Positions 1 to 6,375 of a stretch of DNA of 26,159 nucleotides are shown here, piece by piece (position 1 is the first letter of the stretch; the number at the start of each line of letters is the position of its first letter). Origin of the DNA: an uncultured Eubacteriales bacterium (GTDB taxonomy: Bacteria; Bacillota; Clostridia; Oscillospirales; RGIG7773). The notes under the pieces are model-generated. The model made no database searches. It was not told the DNA's origin and saw only the letters and a list, made by a program, of their open reading frames with translations. The position numbers were made by a program, and so were the translations under genes. The DNA lies in NCBI GenBank assembly GCA_934541205.1, contig CAKTDK010000009.1, positions 1 through 26,159 of the forward strand, read 5' to 3'.

Positions 1-204
1 GCCATAAATTTCTATTGTTAATTTGCTGTTAAAAAATTCCCGCATACAATCCCATAAAGCGTCCCAATTATTTCCGTAATAATCAGGAAATTTAAATTTC
101 TCTTTTAATTCTTTATGTATATCAAAATAATACTTACAGCTTTTAAAATCAAGTATTATATTTTCTTCTGGGTTTTCTTTATACAAATTTTTTTTACTTT
201 TCAT
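1..204 (-). CDS. Barstar-family RNase inhibitor (immunity protein), C-terminus off the window edge
   Basis: This is the immunity partner of a barnase-type RNase; barstar proteins bind the RNase in the cytoplasm and block its active site. The 68 visible residues start at ATG 204-202 behind an AGGAGA ribosome site. They contain the barstar signature PDYYGNNWDALWD at about residues 40-52. By alignment from memory this keeps the Tyr29, Asp35, Trp38 and Asp39 positions of barstar that contact barnase. The reading frame is still open at base 1, so the C-terminal part is missing. It lies 15 bases after the stop of the barnase-like remnant on the same strand, the usual toxin-immunity order. Family assignment is confident; whether it still has a live toxin to neutralise is unknown. 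Confidence 0.85.
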   Translation of the reverse strand, partial: MKSKKNLYKENPEENIILDFKSCKYYFDIHKELKEKFKFPDYYGNNWDALWDCMREFFNSKLTIEIYG

Positions 205-219
205 TTTTATATATTCTCC

Positions 220-726
220 TTATATAATCTCTGCAAAAGTTTCATAATGATCGTATGTAACAAATATTAATCCATCATTTGAATATATAATCCTATCTGA
301 ACCTCTGAATCCACCATTATAATTAATATCTGCTTCATACCAAATCCTATTAGGTGATTCCGGAAGTTTATTACTTTTATTTTTAAAAATTCCGTTAGAA
401 ATCATTTTACCTGGAGAAATTTTCAGTAAATTTCCTGTATTAGAGTTCCATCCCAAATTTTTTGCATCATTATAATCAATATAATATTCCGGCAATCTTC
501 CATACATTTTAAGCCACCAATCTGCTCCATCCGTACCATTATTGCAAGCAGTTCCTGCCCTATAGGCTTTTAATTTTGCTATATAACATCTGCAATATAA
601 ATGTAAAGGCGGAAAAGGCCATATAATTTTACCCTTCTAAAAAATTTTTCCTTTTTTATTATAACATCTTTCACATAGCTTTTCATCATATATCACTTTC
701 CATGTTAAATATTTATTACTTTCCAT
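220..726 (-). pseudogene. Orphan MuF-type polymorphic toxin tail with barnase-like RNase domain, interrupted by in-frame TAG
   Basis: One reading frame runs from about base 726 down to the stop at 222-220 and is interrupted by a single TAG at 639-637. Before the TAG lies the end of a phage MuF/SPP1-gp7-like domain (TWKVIYDEKLCERC, then KKGKIF). After it come PFPPLHLYCRC, a linker, and a barnase domain starting near GADWWLKMYGRLPEYY. The catalytic Glu (YEADINY), two Arg (GFRGSDR) and His (YDHYETF) match barnase Glu73, Arg83, Arg87 and His102; the Lys27 position is Tyr. The internal ATG at 507 is unlikely to be a start: it has no good ribosome site and would remove the first barnase helix. MuF-barnase fusions are known toxins of temperate phages and polymorphic toxin systems. 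This copy has no N-terminal delivery part, so I read it as an orphan toxin cassette or decayed gene. Confidence 0.75.
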
Positions 727-801
727 AATATTATTTATTATTATCACAAAAAAGTCTACATTCAATATAATACATTTTAATAATAAATTACTATCACATA
801 T

Positions 802-836
802 AAAAAAGGAAGACATTTATTTTTAAATGGCTTCCT
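802..836 (-). terminator. Rho-independent terminator after ddh
   Basis: Thirteen-base arms (AGGAAGCCATTTA and TAAATGTCTTCCT on the minus strand, one mismatch) with a 4-base loop are followed by a run of six T. It lies about 35 bases downstream of the ddh stop and closes the glnA-dapF-ddh unit. Confidence 0.8.
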
Positions 837-871
837 TCTTGCAATCTGCTTTTAAAAGTATTCTTTTTTTA

Positions 872-1840
872 TTAAAGATATTTTTCTCTAAGTTCTTCTT
901 CCGACAATGAGGACAACATTCCGAAAGGAATATCAAGCATTGAAACAGCACCTGTCTGACCTTTCTGATGCATTTTAAAAGCCGCTCTTGCACAGCAAAC
1001 CAGAACGCTTGAAGTAAATTCCGGATTGCTTTCAAGTTCAAGCTGAAACTCAATTTTCTGTTTTGTATTTTCTCCGGTGGTACCTGTTCTTATAACAAAT
1101 CCTCCGTGAGGAAGTCCGCTGTGATTTTTCAAAAGCTCTTCTTTTGTAATAAAATTAACCGTAGTATCATAATCGCTGAAATAATTAGGCATATTTTTAA
1201 TTTCCTGCTCAATTTTCGCCTTATCGGCTCCCTCTTTTGCTACAACAAAACAAAGTCTTGTATGTTTTTCTCTAGTTGTAAAATCCTTCTGTTCACCTTT
1301 TCTTACGCTTTCCAAAGCGGCGTCAACAGGAATTGTATACTGTTTTGCGTCCAAAACGCCGTCAACACGTCTTATTGCATCGCTGTGTCCCTGACTTACG
1401 CCTTTTCCCCAAAACGTATAAGTTTTTCCGCAAGGCAAAATACTGTCCATTAAAACCCTATTCAATGAAAACAAGCCCGGATCCCAACCTGCTGAAATAA
1501 CAGATAAATTTCCGCCTTTTTTTGCGGCGCAGTTTACTTTTTCAAAAAATTCGGGAATTTTTGCATGGGTATCAAAGCTGTCAACCGTACAAAACATTTC
1601 AGCCATTTCCGGAACCTGAACCGGAAGATCTGTTGCCGAGCCTCCGCACATTATCATTACGTCAATTTTATCTTTATATGAAAAAGCGTTTGAAATATTT
1701 TCAAAATTTTCTCCCAAAGTTTTAGGATCTCTTCTTGTAAATATTTTCACAAGCTCTATATCCGAATTTTGTTTTATCGCTTTTTCAACACCTTTACCAA
1801 GATTTCCGTATCCGACGATACCTACTTTTATTTTGCTCAT
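872..1840 (-). CDS. ddh: meso-diaminopimelate dehydrogenase
   Basis: Catalyses the NADPH-dependent reductive amination of tetrahydrodipicolinate directly to meso-DAP, a one-step route to the peptidoglycan and lysine precursor that bypasses the succinylase/acetylase steps and the epimerase. The 322-residue length is normal for the family. The N-terminal Rossmann motif is VGYGNLGKG (residues 9-17). Family-typical segments follow: CGGSATDLPVQVPEMA, SAGWDPGLFSLNR, FWGKGVSQGHSDAIRR and a Thr-Gly-Thr-rich C-terminal part. ATG 1840-1838 has AAAGGAA upstream. It begins 15 bases after dapF stops, so the two are probably cotranscribed with glnA and end at the hairpin at 802-836. Ddh is common in Clostridia. 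Its presence next to a DapF lacking a catalytic Cys suggests this may be the working DAP route. Confidence 0.95.
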   Translation of the reverse strand: MSKIKVGIVGYGNLGKGVEKAIKQNSDIELVKIFTRRDPKTLGENFENISNAFSYKDKIDVMIMCGGSATDLPVQVPEMAEMFCTVDSFDTHAKIPEFFEKVNCAAKKGGNLSVISAGWDPGLFSLNRVLMDSILPCGKTYTFWGKGVSQGHSDAIRRVDGVLDAKQYTIPVDAALESVRKGEQKDFTTREKHTRLCFVVAKEGADKAKIEQEIKNMPNYFSDYDTTVNFITKEELLKNHSGLPHGGFVIRTGTTGENTKQKIEFQLELESNPEFTSSVLVCCARAAFKMHQKGQTGAVSMLDIPFGMLSSLSEEELREKYL

Positions 1841-1855
1841 AAATATTTCCTTTCT

Positions 1856-2701
1856 TTATATAAATTTATCAATATCAATTTCTCCGTCATAAACTTTATT
1901 TGTTTCACCCATAAGAAAAACTTTGTTTTGCTGTTCATTAAAATAAACATAAAGGCTTCCCTTTTTAAGTCTTACCTCTACATTATCCTTTGTGTGTCCG
2001 TTTAAAACAGAAGCTATAACCGCAGCGCAGGCTCCCGTTCCGCAGGCGTAAGTTTCCCCTATTCCTCTTTCCCATACTCGCATTTCAATAGTTTCATCGT
2101 CTATTATTTTTACAAATTCAGTATTTATTTTTTTAGGGAAAAGCTCATAATTTTCAAAAGCAGGACCAAGCTTTTCTATATTCAGAAATCTTATATCGTC
2201 AAAAAATACTACCGCATGAGGATTTCCCATTGATAAACAGGTAATATTAAATTTTGTATCCTTAATAAATATTTCTTCATTTATTATTTTTTCTTTTTTT
2301 AATAAAACAGGTATATTTTTCGGAGAAAAGTCAGGCTGTCCCATATCTACCTTAACCATATTCACCTTACCGTCGTCAAAAAACAGTTCTATATCCTTAA
2401 TACCGGCAAGAGTTTCAATTTTAAGCTTTTTATTTTGGGTAAAAGCATTGTCATACACATATTTTCCTACGCATCGTATAGCGTTTCCGCCCATTTCCGC
2501 CTGAGTACCGTCACAGTTATATATTTCCATTTTAAAATCCGCAACTTCGCTGTTTTTTATAAGCACAAGTCCGTCCGCTCCGATTCCAAAATGACGGTCG
2601 GAAAGTTTAAACGCCAGATTTTGGGGATTATCAACTTTCTGATTTATACAATCTACGTATATATAATCGTTTCCTATACTCTGCATTTTTGTAAATTTCA
2701 T
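1856..2701 (-). CDS. dapF: Diaminopimelate epimerase homologue (first catalytic Cys replaced by Gly)
   Basis: DapF normally interconverts LL- and meso-DAP with two cysteines acting as acid and base. The 281-residue protein is full length and has the family segments GNDYIYVDC, DRHFGIGADGL, MGNPHAVVF and WERGIGETYACGTGACAA, so the second catalytic Cys is present (Cys220). In the first motif the protein reads DGTQAEMGGNAIRC where the usual text is MCGNG.RC, so residue 71 (codon 2491-2489, GGC) is Gly instead of Cys. The start ATG 2701 is preceded by AGAGG. It is 42 bases after glnA with no terminator between. It could be an inactive or retasked epimerase-fold protein; the annotation to family level is safe, the activity is not. 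Confidence 0.88.
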   Translation of the reverse strand: MKFTKMQSIGNDYIYVDCINQKVDNPQNLAFKLSDRHFGIGADGLVLIKNSEVADFKMEIYNCDGTQAEMGGNAIRCVGKYVYDNAFTQNKKLKIETLAGIKDIELFFDDGKVNMVKVDMGQPDFSPKNIPVLLKKEKIINEEIFIKDTKFNITCLSMGNPHAVVFFDDIRFLNIEKLGPAFENYELFPKKINTEFVKIIDDETIEMRVWERGIGETYACGTGACAAVIASVLNGHTKDNVEVRLKKGSLYVYFNEQQNKVFLMGETNKVYDGEIDIDKFI

Positions 2702-2743
2702 ACGACACAGCCTCTTTCAATAAAATATTATAAGCAAAATATA

Positions 2744-4075
2744 TTAAAAATTAATAAGATACTGATCTATTTCCCATTGACTTACCCTTGTAGTATACAT
2801 CATCCATTCTTTTTTCTTAGCATTTACATACTGAGAATATACATGAGGACCTAAAGTTCTTGCAATAAATTCATCTTTTTCCATAGCTTCTATTGCGTTT
2901 TCAAGTGAATTTGGAAGACTTTCAACATTATATTTATTTCTTTCAAGATCGCTCATTTCATATATATTCATATCAATGCTTTCGGTAGGCATAAGCTGTT
3001 TTTTAATTCCCTCAAGTCCCGCAGCAAGCAAAAGGGCAATCGCAAGGTAAGGATTGCAGGAAGGGTCGGGATTTCTAAGTTCAACTCTTGTTCCTTCTCC
3101 CCTTGCCGACGGAATTCTTATAAGAGGACTTCTATTGCTTGCAGACCAAGCTATATAAACCGGCGCTTCATATCCCGGGACAAGACGTTTATATGAATTT
3201 ACAAGAGGATTTGTAACAGCTGCGATACCTTTTATATGATCCATTATTCCAGCAATAAAATGATATGCGGTTTCACTTAAATTCAGTTTATCTGATTTGT
3301 CATAAAAAGCATTTTTGCCGTCCTTTGACAAAGACATATTAATATGCATTCCGTTTCCGCAGATTCCGAATATGGGCTTTGGCATAAATGTTGCGTGAAG
3401 ATTATGTTTTTTTGCAACAGTTTTTACAACAAGCTTAAAAGTCTGTATATTATCCGCGGTGGTTAAAGCGTCGTCATATTTAAAGTCAATTTCATGCTGC
3501 CCTCTTGCAACTTCATGATGAGATGCTTCTATTTCAAATCCCATTTTTTCAAGAACGTTGCACATATCCCGTCTTGCGTCTTCGCCTGAATCAATAGGTC
3601 CGAAATCAAAATATCCTGCGTCATCATTTGTCTGAGTGGTAGGATTTCCTTTTTCATCGGTATTAAACAAGAAAAATTCCAGTTCCGGTCCTACGTTTAG
3701 AGAAAAGCCCATTTCTTTAGCTTCCTTAAGCACTTTCTGCAAAACATTTCTCGGATCTCCCTGAAAAGCTTCTCCTTTTGTGGTATAAGTATCGCATATA
3801 AGCCTTGCGGTTTTTCCAAGCTCGTCCCCAAAAGGAAAAATCACAAAGGAATTTAAATCAGGTCTTAAATACATATCCGATTCTTCAATACGCACAAAGC
3901 CCTCAATAGAAGAACCGTCAAACATACATTGATTGTCAAGAGCTTTTGAAAGCTGACTTTTTGTTACAGTTACATTTTTTATAGTTCCGAAAATATCCGC
4001 AAACTGTAATCTTATAAATTTGACATTTTCTTCATCTACTATACGGATAATATCCTCTTTAGTATACTTTGTCAT
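2744..4075 (-). CDS. glnA: Glutamine synthetase, type I-alpha
   Basis: Makes glutamine from glutamate, ammonia and ATP; cytosolic dodecamer and central nitrogen-assimilation enzyme. At 443 residues it matches the short GSI-alpha class. Visible motifs are the beta-grasp N-terminal domain, FDGSSIEGFVRIEESDMYL, GNGMHINMSLSKDG, the Glu flap ARGEGTRVELRNPDPSCNPY, and the absence of the C-terminal adenylylation segment of GSI-beta. Arg62 falls at the position of the feedback-regulation Arg of Bacillus GS (established for that enzyme, inferred here). I chose ATG 4075 because TAAGGA lies 6 bases upstream; the ATG 33 bases earlier has no ribosome site. Transcribed from the promoter at 4124-4153, likely with dapF and ddh. 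No GlnR-like operator was recognised. Confidence 0.96.
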   Translation of the reverse strand: MTKYTKEDIIRIVDEENVKFIRLQFADIFGTIKNVTVTKSQLSKALDNQCMFDGSSIEGFVRIEESDMYLRPDLNSFVIFPFGDELGKTARLICDTYTTKGEAFQGDPRNVLQKVLKEAKEMGFSLNVGPELEFFLFNTDEKGNPTTQTNDDAGYFDFGPIDSGEDARRDMCNVLEKMGFEIEASHHEVARGQHEIDFKYDDALTTADNIQTFKLVVKTVAKKHNLHATFMPKPIFGICGNGMHINMSLSKDGKNAFYDKSDKLNLSETAYHFIAGIMDHIKGIAAVTNPLVNSYKRLVPGYEAPVYIAWSASNRSPLIRIPSARGEGTRVELRNPDPSCNPYLAIALLLAAGLEGIKKQLMPTESIDMNIYEMSDLERNKYNVESLPNSLENAIEAMEKDEFIARTLGPHVYSQYVNAKKKEWMMYTTRVSQWEIDQYLINF

Positions 4076-4123
4076 AAAAATCCTTACCCTTTCTTTGCTT
4101 ACTTCCATTTATTATCATTTTAA

Positions 4124-4153
4124 ATTATACTATGTTTTTTATACTGTTGTCAA
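4124..4153 (-). promoter_or_regulatory. Sigma-A-type promoter of glnA
   Basis: Minus strand TTGACA (4153-4148), 18-base spacer, TATAAT (4129-4124). The -10 ends about 48 bases upstream of the chosen glnA start. Both hexamers are perfect consensus. Confidence 0.8.
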
Positions 4154-4191
4154 TTTGACTTAATATACAATAAATACATTACTTTTGCCCT

Positions 4192-4695
4192 TTATATTAA
4201 ACTGTTTTTGCACAAACTTTCAATTTCACCAAGATTTTTATCTGATATAAAACTTTTTCCCTCTTTTAATATACTTAGCATATCCCCTTTGCTTTTATCA
4301 AAAGTTTCTTTAAGTTCCTTTTCAATTCCTTTTAACATCCCCATCATAAAAAACTTATAAACTCCGGAAAGCCTGTTCATATCAAATCCGCCCTGAAGAT
4401 AAAATAAATCCCTCCCAATACTGTTTGCCGTTTTTATTTGACTTATAACCTCTTCTGAAAATTCTTTCATCCCTACCGCGCACAAAACTTTGATATTATA
4501 TTTTTTATTTGCTTTTTTATATCCTTTTATAATATTTGCCATAATCCAGCCCATATATATTATTTCATCATTTTTACAAAGAATTTTTTGGCTTTCCTTT
4601 AATGAATATGCAGGAATTGAAAGCCTTTTTGACAGCATTTTTGCATATTCTTTTGTAAACCCCGAATTTGAAGTATAAACTATTCCTTTTATCAT
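4192..4695 (-). CDS. Flavodoxin-like domain protein (HemG/flavodoxin_5-like)
   Basis: A 167-residue single-domain flavodoxin-fold protein. The N-terminus IVYTSNSGFTKEYAKML has the strand-loop-helix with the TSNSGFT phosphate loop that holds FMN phosphate. A second family-like segment IYMGWIMANIIKGYKKA follows near residue 50. The C-terminal half is helical and basic. ATG 4695 is chosen over an ATG 21 bases upstream because GGGGGAGAT sits 4-5 bases before it. It stands alone between glnA and thiT, with its own weak promoter candidate overlapping a 21-base-period direct repeat (4721-4759). Likely a redox carrier or a HemG-type protoporphyrinogen oxidase relative. No heme genes are nearby, so the substrate is unknown. 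Confidence 0.75.
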   Translation of the reverse strand: MIKGIVYTSNSGFTKEYAKMLSKRLSIPAYSLKESQKILCKNDEIIYMGWIMANIIKGYKKANKKYNIKVLCAVGMKEFSEEVISQIKTANSIGRDLFYLQGGFDMNRLSGVYKFFMMGMLKGIEKELKETFDKSKGDMLSILKEGKSFISDKNLGEIESLCKNSLI

Positions 4696-4720
4696 CTTAT
4701 CTCCCCCGCTTGTCATTATT

Positions 4721-4759
4721 TTATTTTACTTGCTATTACATTTATTCTACTTGCTATTT
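4721..4759. repeat. Two-copy direct repeat upstream of the flavodoxin-like gene
   Basis: TTATTTTACTTGCTATTA at 4721-4738 is repeated as TTATTCTACTTGCTATTT at 4742-4759, a period of exactly 21 bases (two helical turns). It lies 26-64 bases upstream of the start and overlaps a weak promoter match (TTACTG, 16 bases, TAGAAT on the minus strand). It could be an operator for an unidentified regulator. Confidence 0.45.
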
Positions 4760-4895
4760 CTAACACAGTAAGGACTCTATTAATCATTTTTTAAAAATTC
4801 TTCATCATTTACTTTTCTGAAATACAACCTTCTCTTTTATCATAAAAAATCTCTTTATATTATCACTATTATATTTCAAAAAATTTATAATTACA

Positions 4896-4942
4896 ATTAC
4901 AAAAAACAGGGATAACAAAATGTTATCCCTGTTTTTTGTAAT
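4896..4942. terminator. Terminator after thiT (perfect 22-bp hairpin)
   Basis: Arms 4896-4917 and 4921-4942 are perfectly complementary with a 3-base loop and carry A/T tracts on both sides (core AAAAAACAGGGATAACA). It begins 11 bases after the thiT stop and could work in either direction. Confidence 0.85.
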
Positions 4943-4953
4943 ATAAGACTAAA

Positions 4954-5577
4954 TTAATACTTTTTTGCTATTTTCGGAACAAATCCCAAAATTGCACATA
5001 CTGCCACCGTCAATATAATTTCAGGTACCATATATATTCCATTATAGAACAAAGAATATATAACCGCAAGTCCTGTTCCCGAGAAATTAGCTAAAATATC
5101 AGTTGCCATAGAAAGGCCTTTTTCCGCCATATCTGCAAGGGTATCTTCAGCATATCCGCTCCATAAAAGAGCCCCCGATAAAAAGCTGCAAACATATCTT
5201 GCCACCGTAGCGACTAAAGCCCCAAGCGCCAATGAAACAGGCGCATTTTTTATGCTTTTTCTGAAAATTCCACCAAGACCAAGCACTGTAAAGGCAATTA
5301 CATAATCAAGAAGCACAGAACCCATAACTATAAAAAAGCCCTCTATCCCTTTTAAGCTTGAAAGTCCTGTTAAAAGCTGAATAAGACTGTATACAAAAGC
5401 TGCTAAAAGCCCCCAGCTTGTCCCTCTTCTGTAAGCGACAACGATTATAGGAACCATCGAACAAAGAGTTACGGTTCCCCCATACGGCAAGTCAATTATT
5501 TTAATAAATGAAAGTATTGTGGAAAGAGCGACCATTACTGCGCATTCCACCAGCGCGTTTACTCTGTTGGTTTTCAT
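4954..5577 (-). CDS. thiT: ThiT, substrate-binding S component of an ECF thiamine transporter
   Basis: Membrane protein that captures thiamine and works with a shared EcfA-A'-T module encoded elsewhere. The 207 residues are mostly hydrophobic, with about six membrane segments. Family signatures are LPYGGTVTLCSMVPI near residue 30, LLDYVIAFTVLGLGG near 90, ARYVCSFLSGALLW near 125, and VIYSLFYNGIYM near 175. Compared with the Lactococcus ThiT motif HF.AG...W, the His is Ser here. About 25 extra residues separate that motif from the YNG motif. I start at ATG 5577 (AGGAGG seven bases upstream) rather than at the TTG just before it. The TPP riboswitch directly upstream independently supports thiamine as the ligand. 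Confidence 0.93.
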   Translation of the reverse strand: MKTNRVNALVECAVMVALSTILSFIKIIDLPYGGTVTLCSMVPIIVVAYRRGTSWGLLAAFVYSLIQLLTGLSSLKGIEGFFIVMGSVLLDYVIAFTVLGLGGIFRKSIKNAPVSLALGALVATVARYVCSFLSGALLWSGYAEDTLADMAEKGLSMATDILANFSGTGLAVIYSLFYNGIYMVPEIILTVAVCAILGFVPKIAKKY

Positions 5578-5602
5578 CAAAACCCCTCCTAAAATTTTTT
5601 AT

Positions 5603-5640
5603 AAAAAAATCCTGCGGGATTCCTTTTTCCCTGCAGGATT
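5603..5640 (-). terminator. Second attenuator terminator of the thiT leader
   Basis: Minus strand AATCCTGCAGGGA pairs with TCCCGCAGGATT (one bulged base), followed by a T tract. It lies between the aptamer and the thiT ribosome site, so it can stop transcription before the gene. Confidence 0.8.
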
Positions 5641-5662
5641 AACAAAGCTTTATCTCATAGCC

Positions 5663-5695
5663 AAAATAAAATCCATAGAGCACGGCTCTATGGAT
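5663..5695 (-). terminator. First attenuator terminator of the thiT leader
   Basis: A perfect 11-bp hairpin (ATCCATAGAGC and GCTCTATGGAT on the minus strand, 3-base loop) followed by TTTATTTT. Its 5' arm overlaps a 9-base segment, CATTATCCA (5699-5691), complementary to TGGATAATG inside the aptamer (5741-5733). This gives a ready antiterminator pairing. Confidence 0.65.
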
Positions 5696-5715
5696 AATGT
5701 TTCGTTTTAAAAAAT

Positions 5716-5800
5716 AAATCTTCCTACGATGGCATTATCCACTTCAGGTTAAAAGGGTTGAAAATAAATTTCTCTCAGCTTTTTACAGCACCCCTGATTT
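5716..5800 (-). promoter_or_regulatory. TPP riboswitch (THI element) aptamer
   Basis: Minus strand shows the conserved THI-box text in order: GGGGTGC, GCTGAGAG, ACCCTT, ACCTGA, then GATAATGCCATCGTAGGAA. The ends pair as AAATC with GATTT (P1). It is followed by two terminators and then thiT. TPP binding is expected to stabilise the aptamer and allow termination. Confidence 0.95.
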
Positions 5801-5807
5801 TTTACTT

Positions 5808-5836
5808 ATTATACAGCCTTTTCGACATTATGTCAA
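5808..5836 (-). promoter_or_regulatory. Sigma-A-type promoter of the TPP riboswitch-thiT unit
   Basis: Minus strand TTGACA (5836-5831), 17-base spacer, TATAAT (5813-5808): perfect consensus, placed immediately before the aptamer. Confidence 0.88.
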
Positions 5837-6022
5837 TAATAAAATTTTTTAAAAATGGTCAAAAACTGCTATTGACATCCTAATCAATTTAAAAAATGCA
5901 AAAAGTTGAATTTCTTCATTCACCAAATACCATTTTGTGTAAAATTTCTTGAAAATGCTGAAAAATCAAGGGTTTTATTTAATCTTATATCGATGAATAA
6001 AAAATTAAGTTTTCCCCGAAAA

Positions 6023-6135
6023 TGTGGATAACTCTGTGGAAAATGTGGAATACCGCCATTTTAAACGGTGGATAAAAAATTTTTAACATTTTATTGAAAT
6101 GTTTACATAATCGATGTGGAAAACTTGGTGGATAA
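6023..6135 (+). other. Cluster of six DnaA-box-like 9-mers in the same orientation
   Basis: Reading the plus strand: TGTGGATAA 6023-6031, TGTGGAAAA 6035-6043, TGTGGAATA 6044-6052, GGTGGATAA 6067-6075, TGTGGAAAA 6115-6123, GGTGGATAA 6127-6135. The first is the exact complement of the DnaA box TTATCCACA; the others differ by one or two bases. All point the same way, and AT-rich DNA lies on both sides. The cluster sits where leftward genes (872-5577) and rightward genes (6376-11045) diverge. Candidate origin-type, DnaA-titrating or DnaA-regulated site; the function is inferred. Confidence 0.6.
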
Positions 6136-6325
6136 TGTTTATAAACCCTTATTTCCTCACATTTTCAGAAATTTTTATAAATAAAAAATTTCAAAAAATG
6201 AAGATTTACTGTGATATTATGTAAACTTATTTATTCTTTAACCAAAATTTACTTTTGAAACTTATATTTCATTTTTACATAAATTGCCTCTGTCCAAAAG
6301 TACTTACAGTTTTTTTAAATATATG
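6136..6325. other. AT-rich intergenic stretch without recognisable gene
   Basis: Between the DnaA-box cluster and the walR promoter region I see no open frame with a ribosome site, no RNA gene and no strong hairpin, only very AT-rich DNA. With 5840-6022 it makes up the rest of the roughly 500-base thiT-walR gap. Confidence 0.5.
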
Positions 6326-6348
6326 TTATACTATTTATTATAGTATAA
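6326..6348. repeat. Inverted repeat in the walR leader
   Basis: TTATACTAT (6326-6334) and ATAGTATAA (6340-6348) are perfect inverted repeats around a 5-base centre. It overlaps the likely -10 region (TATACT at 6327-6332) 28 bases upstream of the walR start. It could be an operator or just a symmetric -10. Confidence 0.4.
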
Positions 6349-6375
6349 ATATTCTTGCTTCGGAGGAATATAAAA

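Noticed and set aside
220..507. A free-standing 95-residue barnase gene starting at the ATG at 507
   Set aside because: The barnase domain clearly begins upstream of this ATG in the same frame, and there is no ribosome site before it.
637..639. In-frame TAG in the MuF-barnase reading frame as a recoded codon
   Set aside because: Nothing near it suggests a recoding signal; a nonsense mutation or cassette decay is simpler.
6000..6350. Calling this stretch the chromosomal oriC outright
   Set aside because: dnaA and dnaN are absent, DnaA-trios are not clear, and the gene-strand pattern is mixed to the right; recorded only as a candidate DnaA-binding site.
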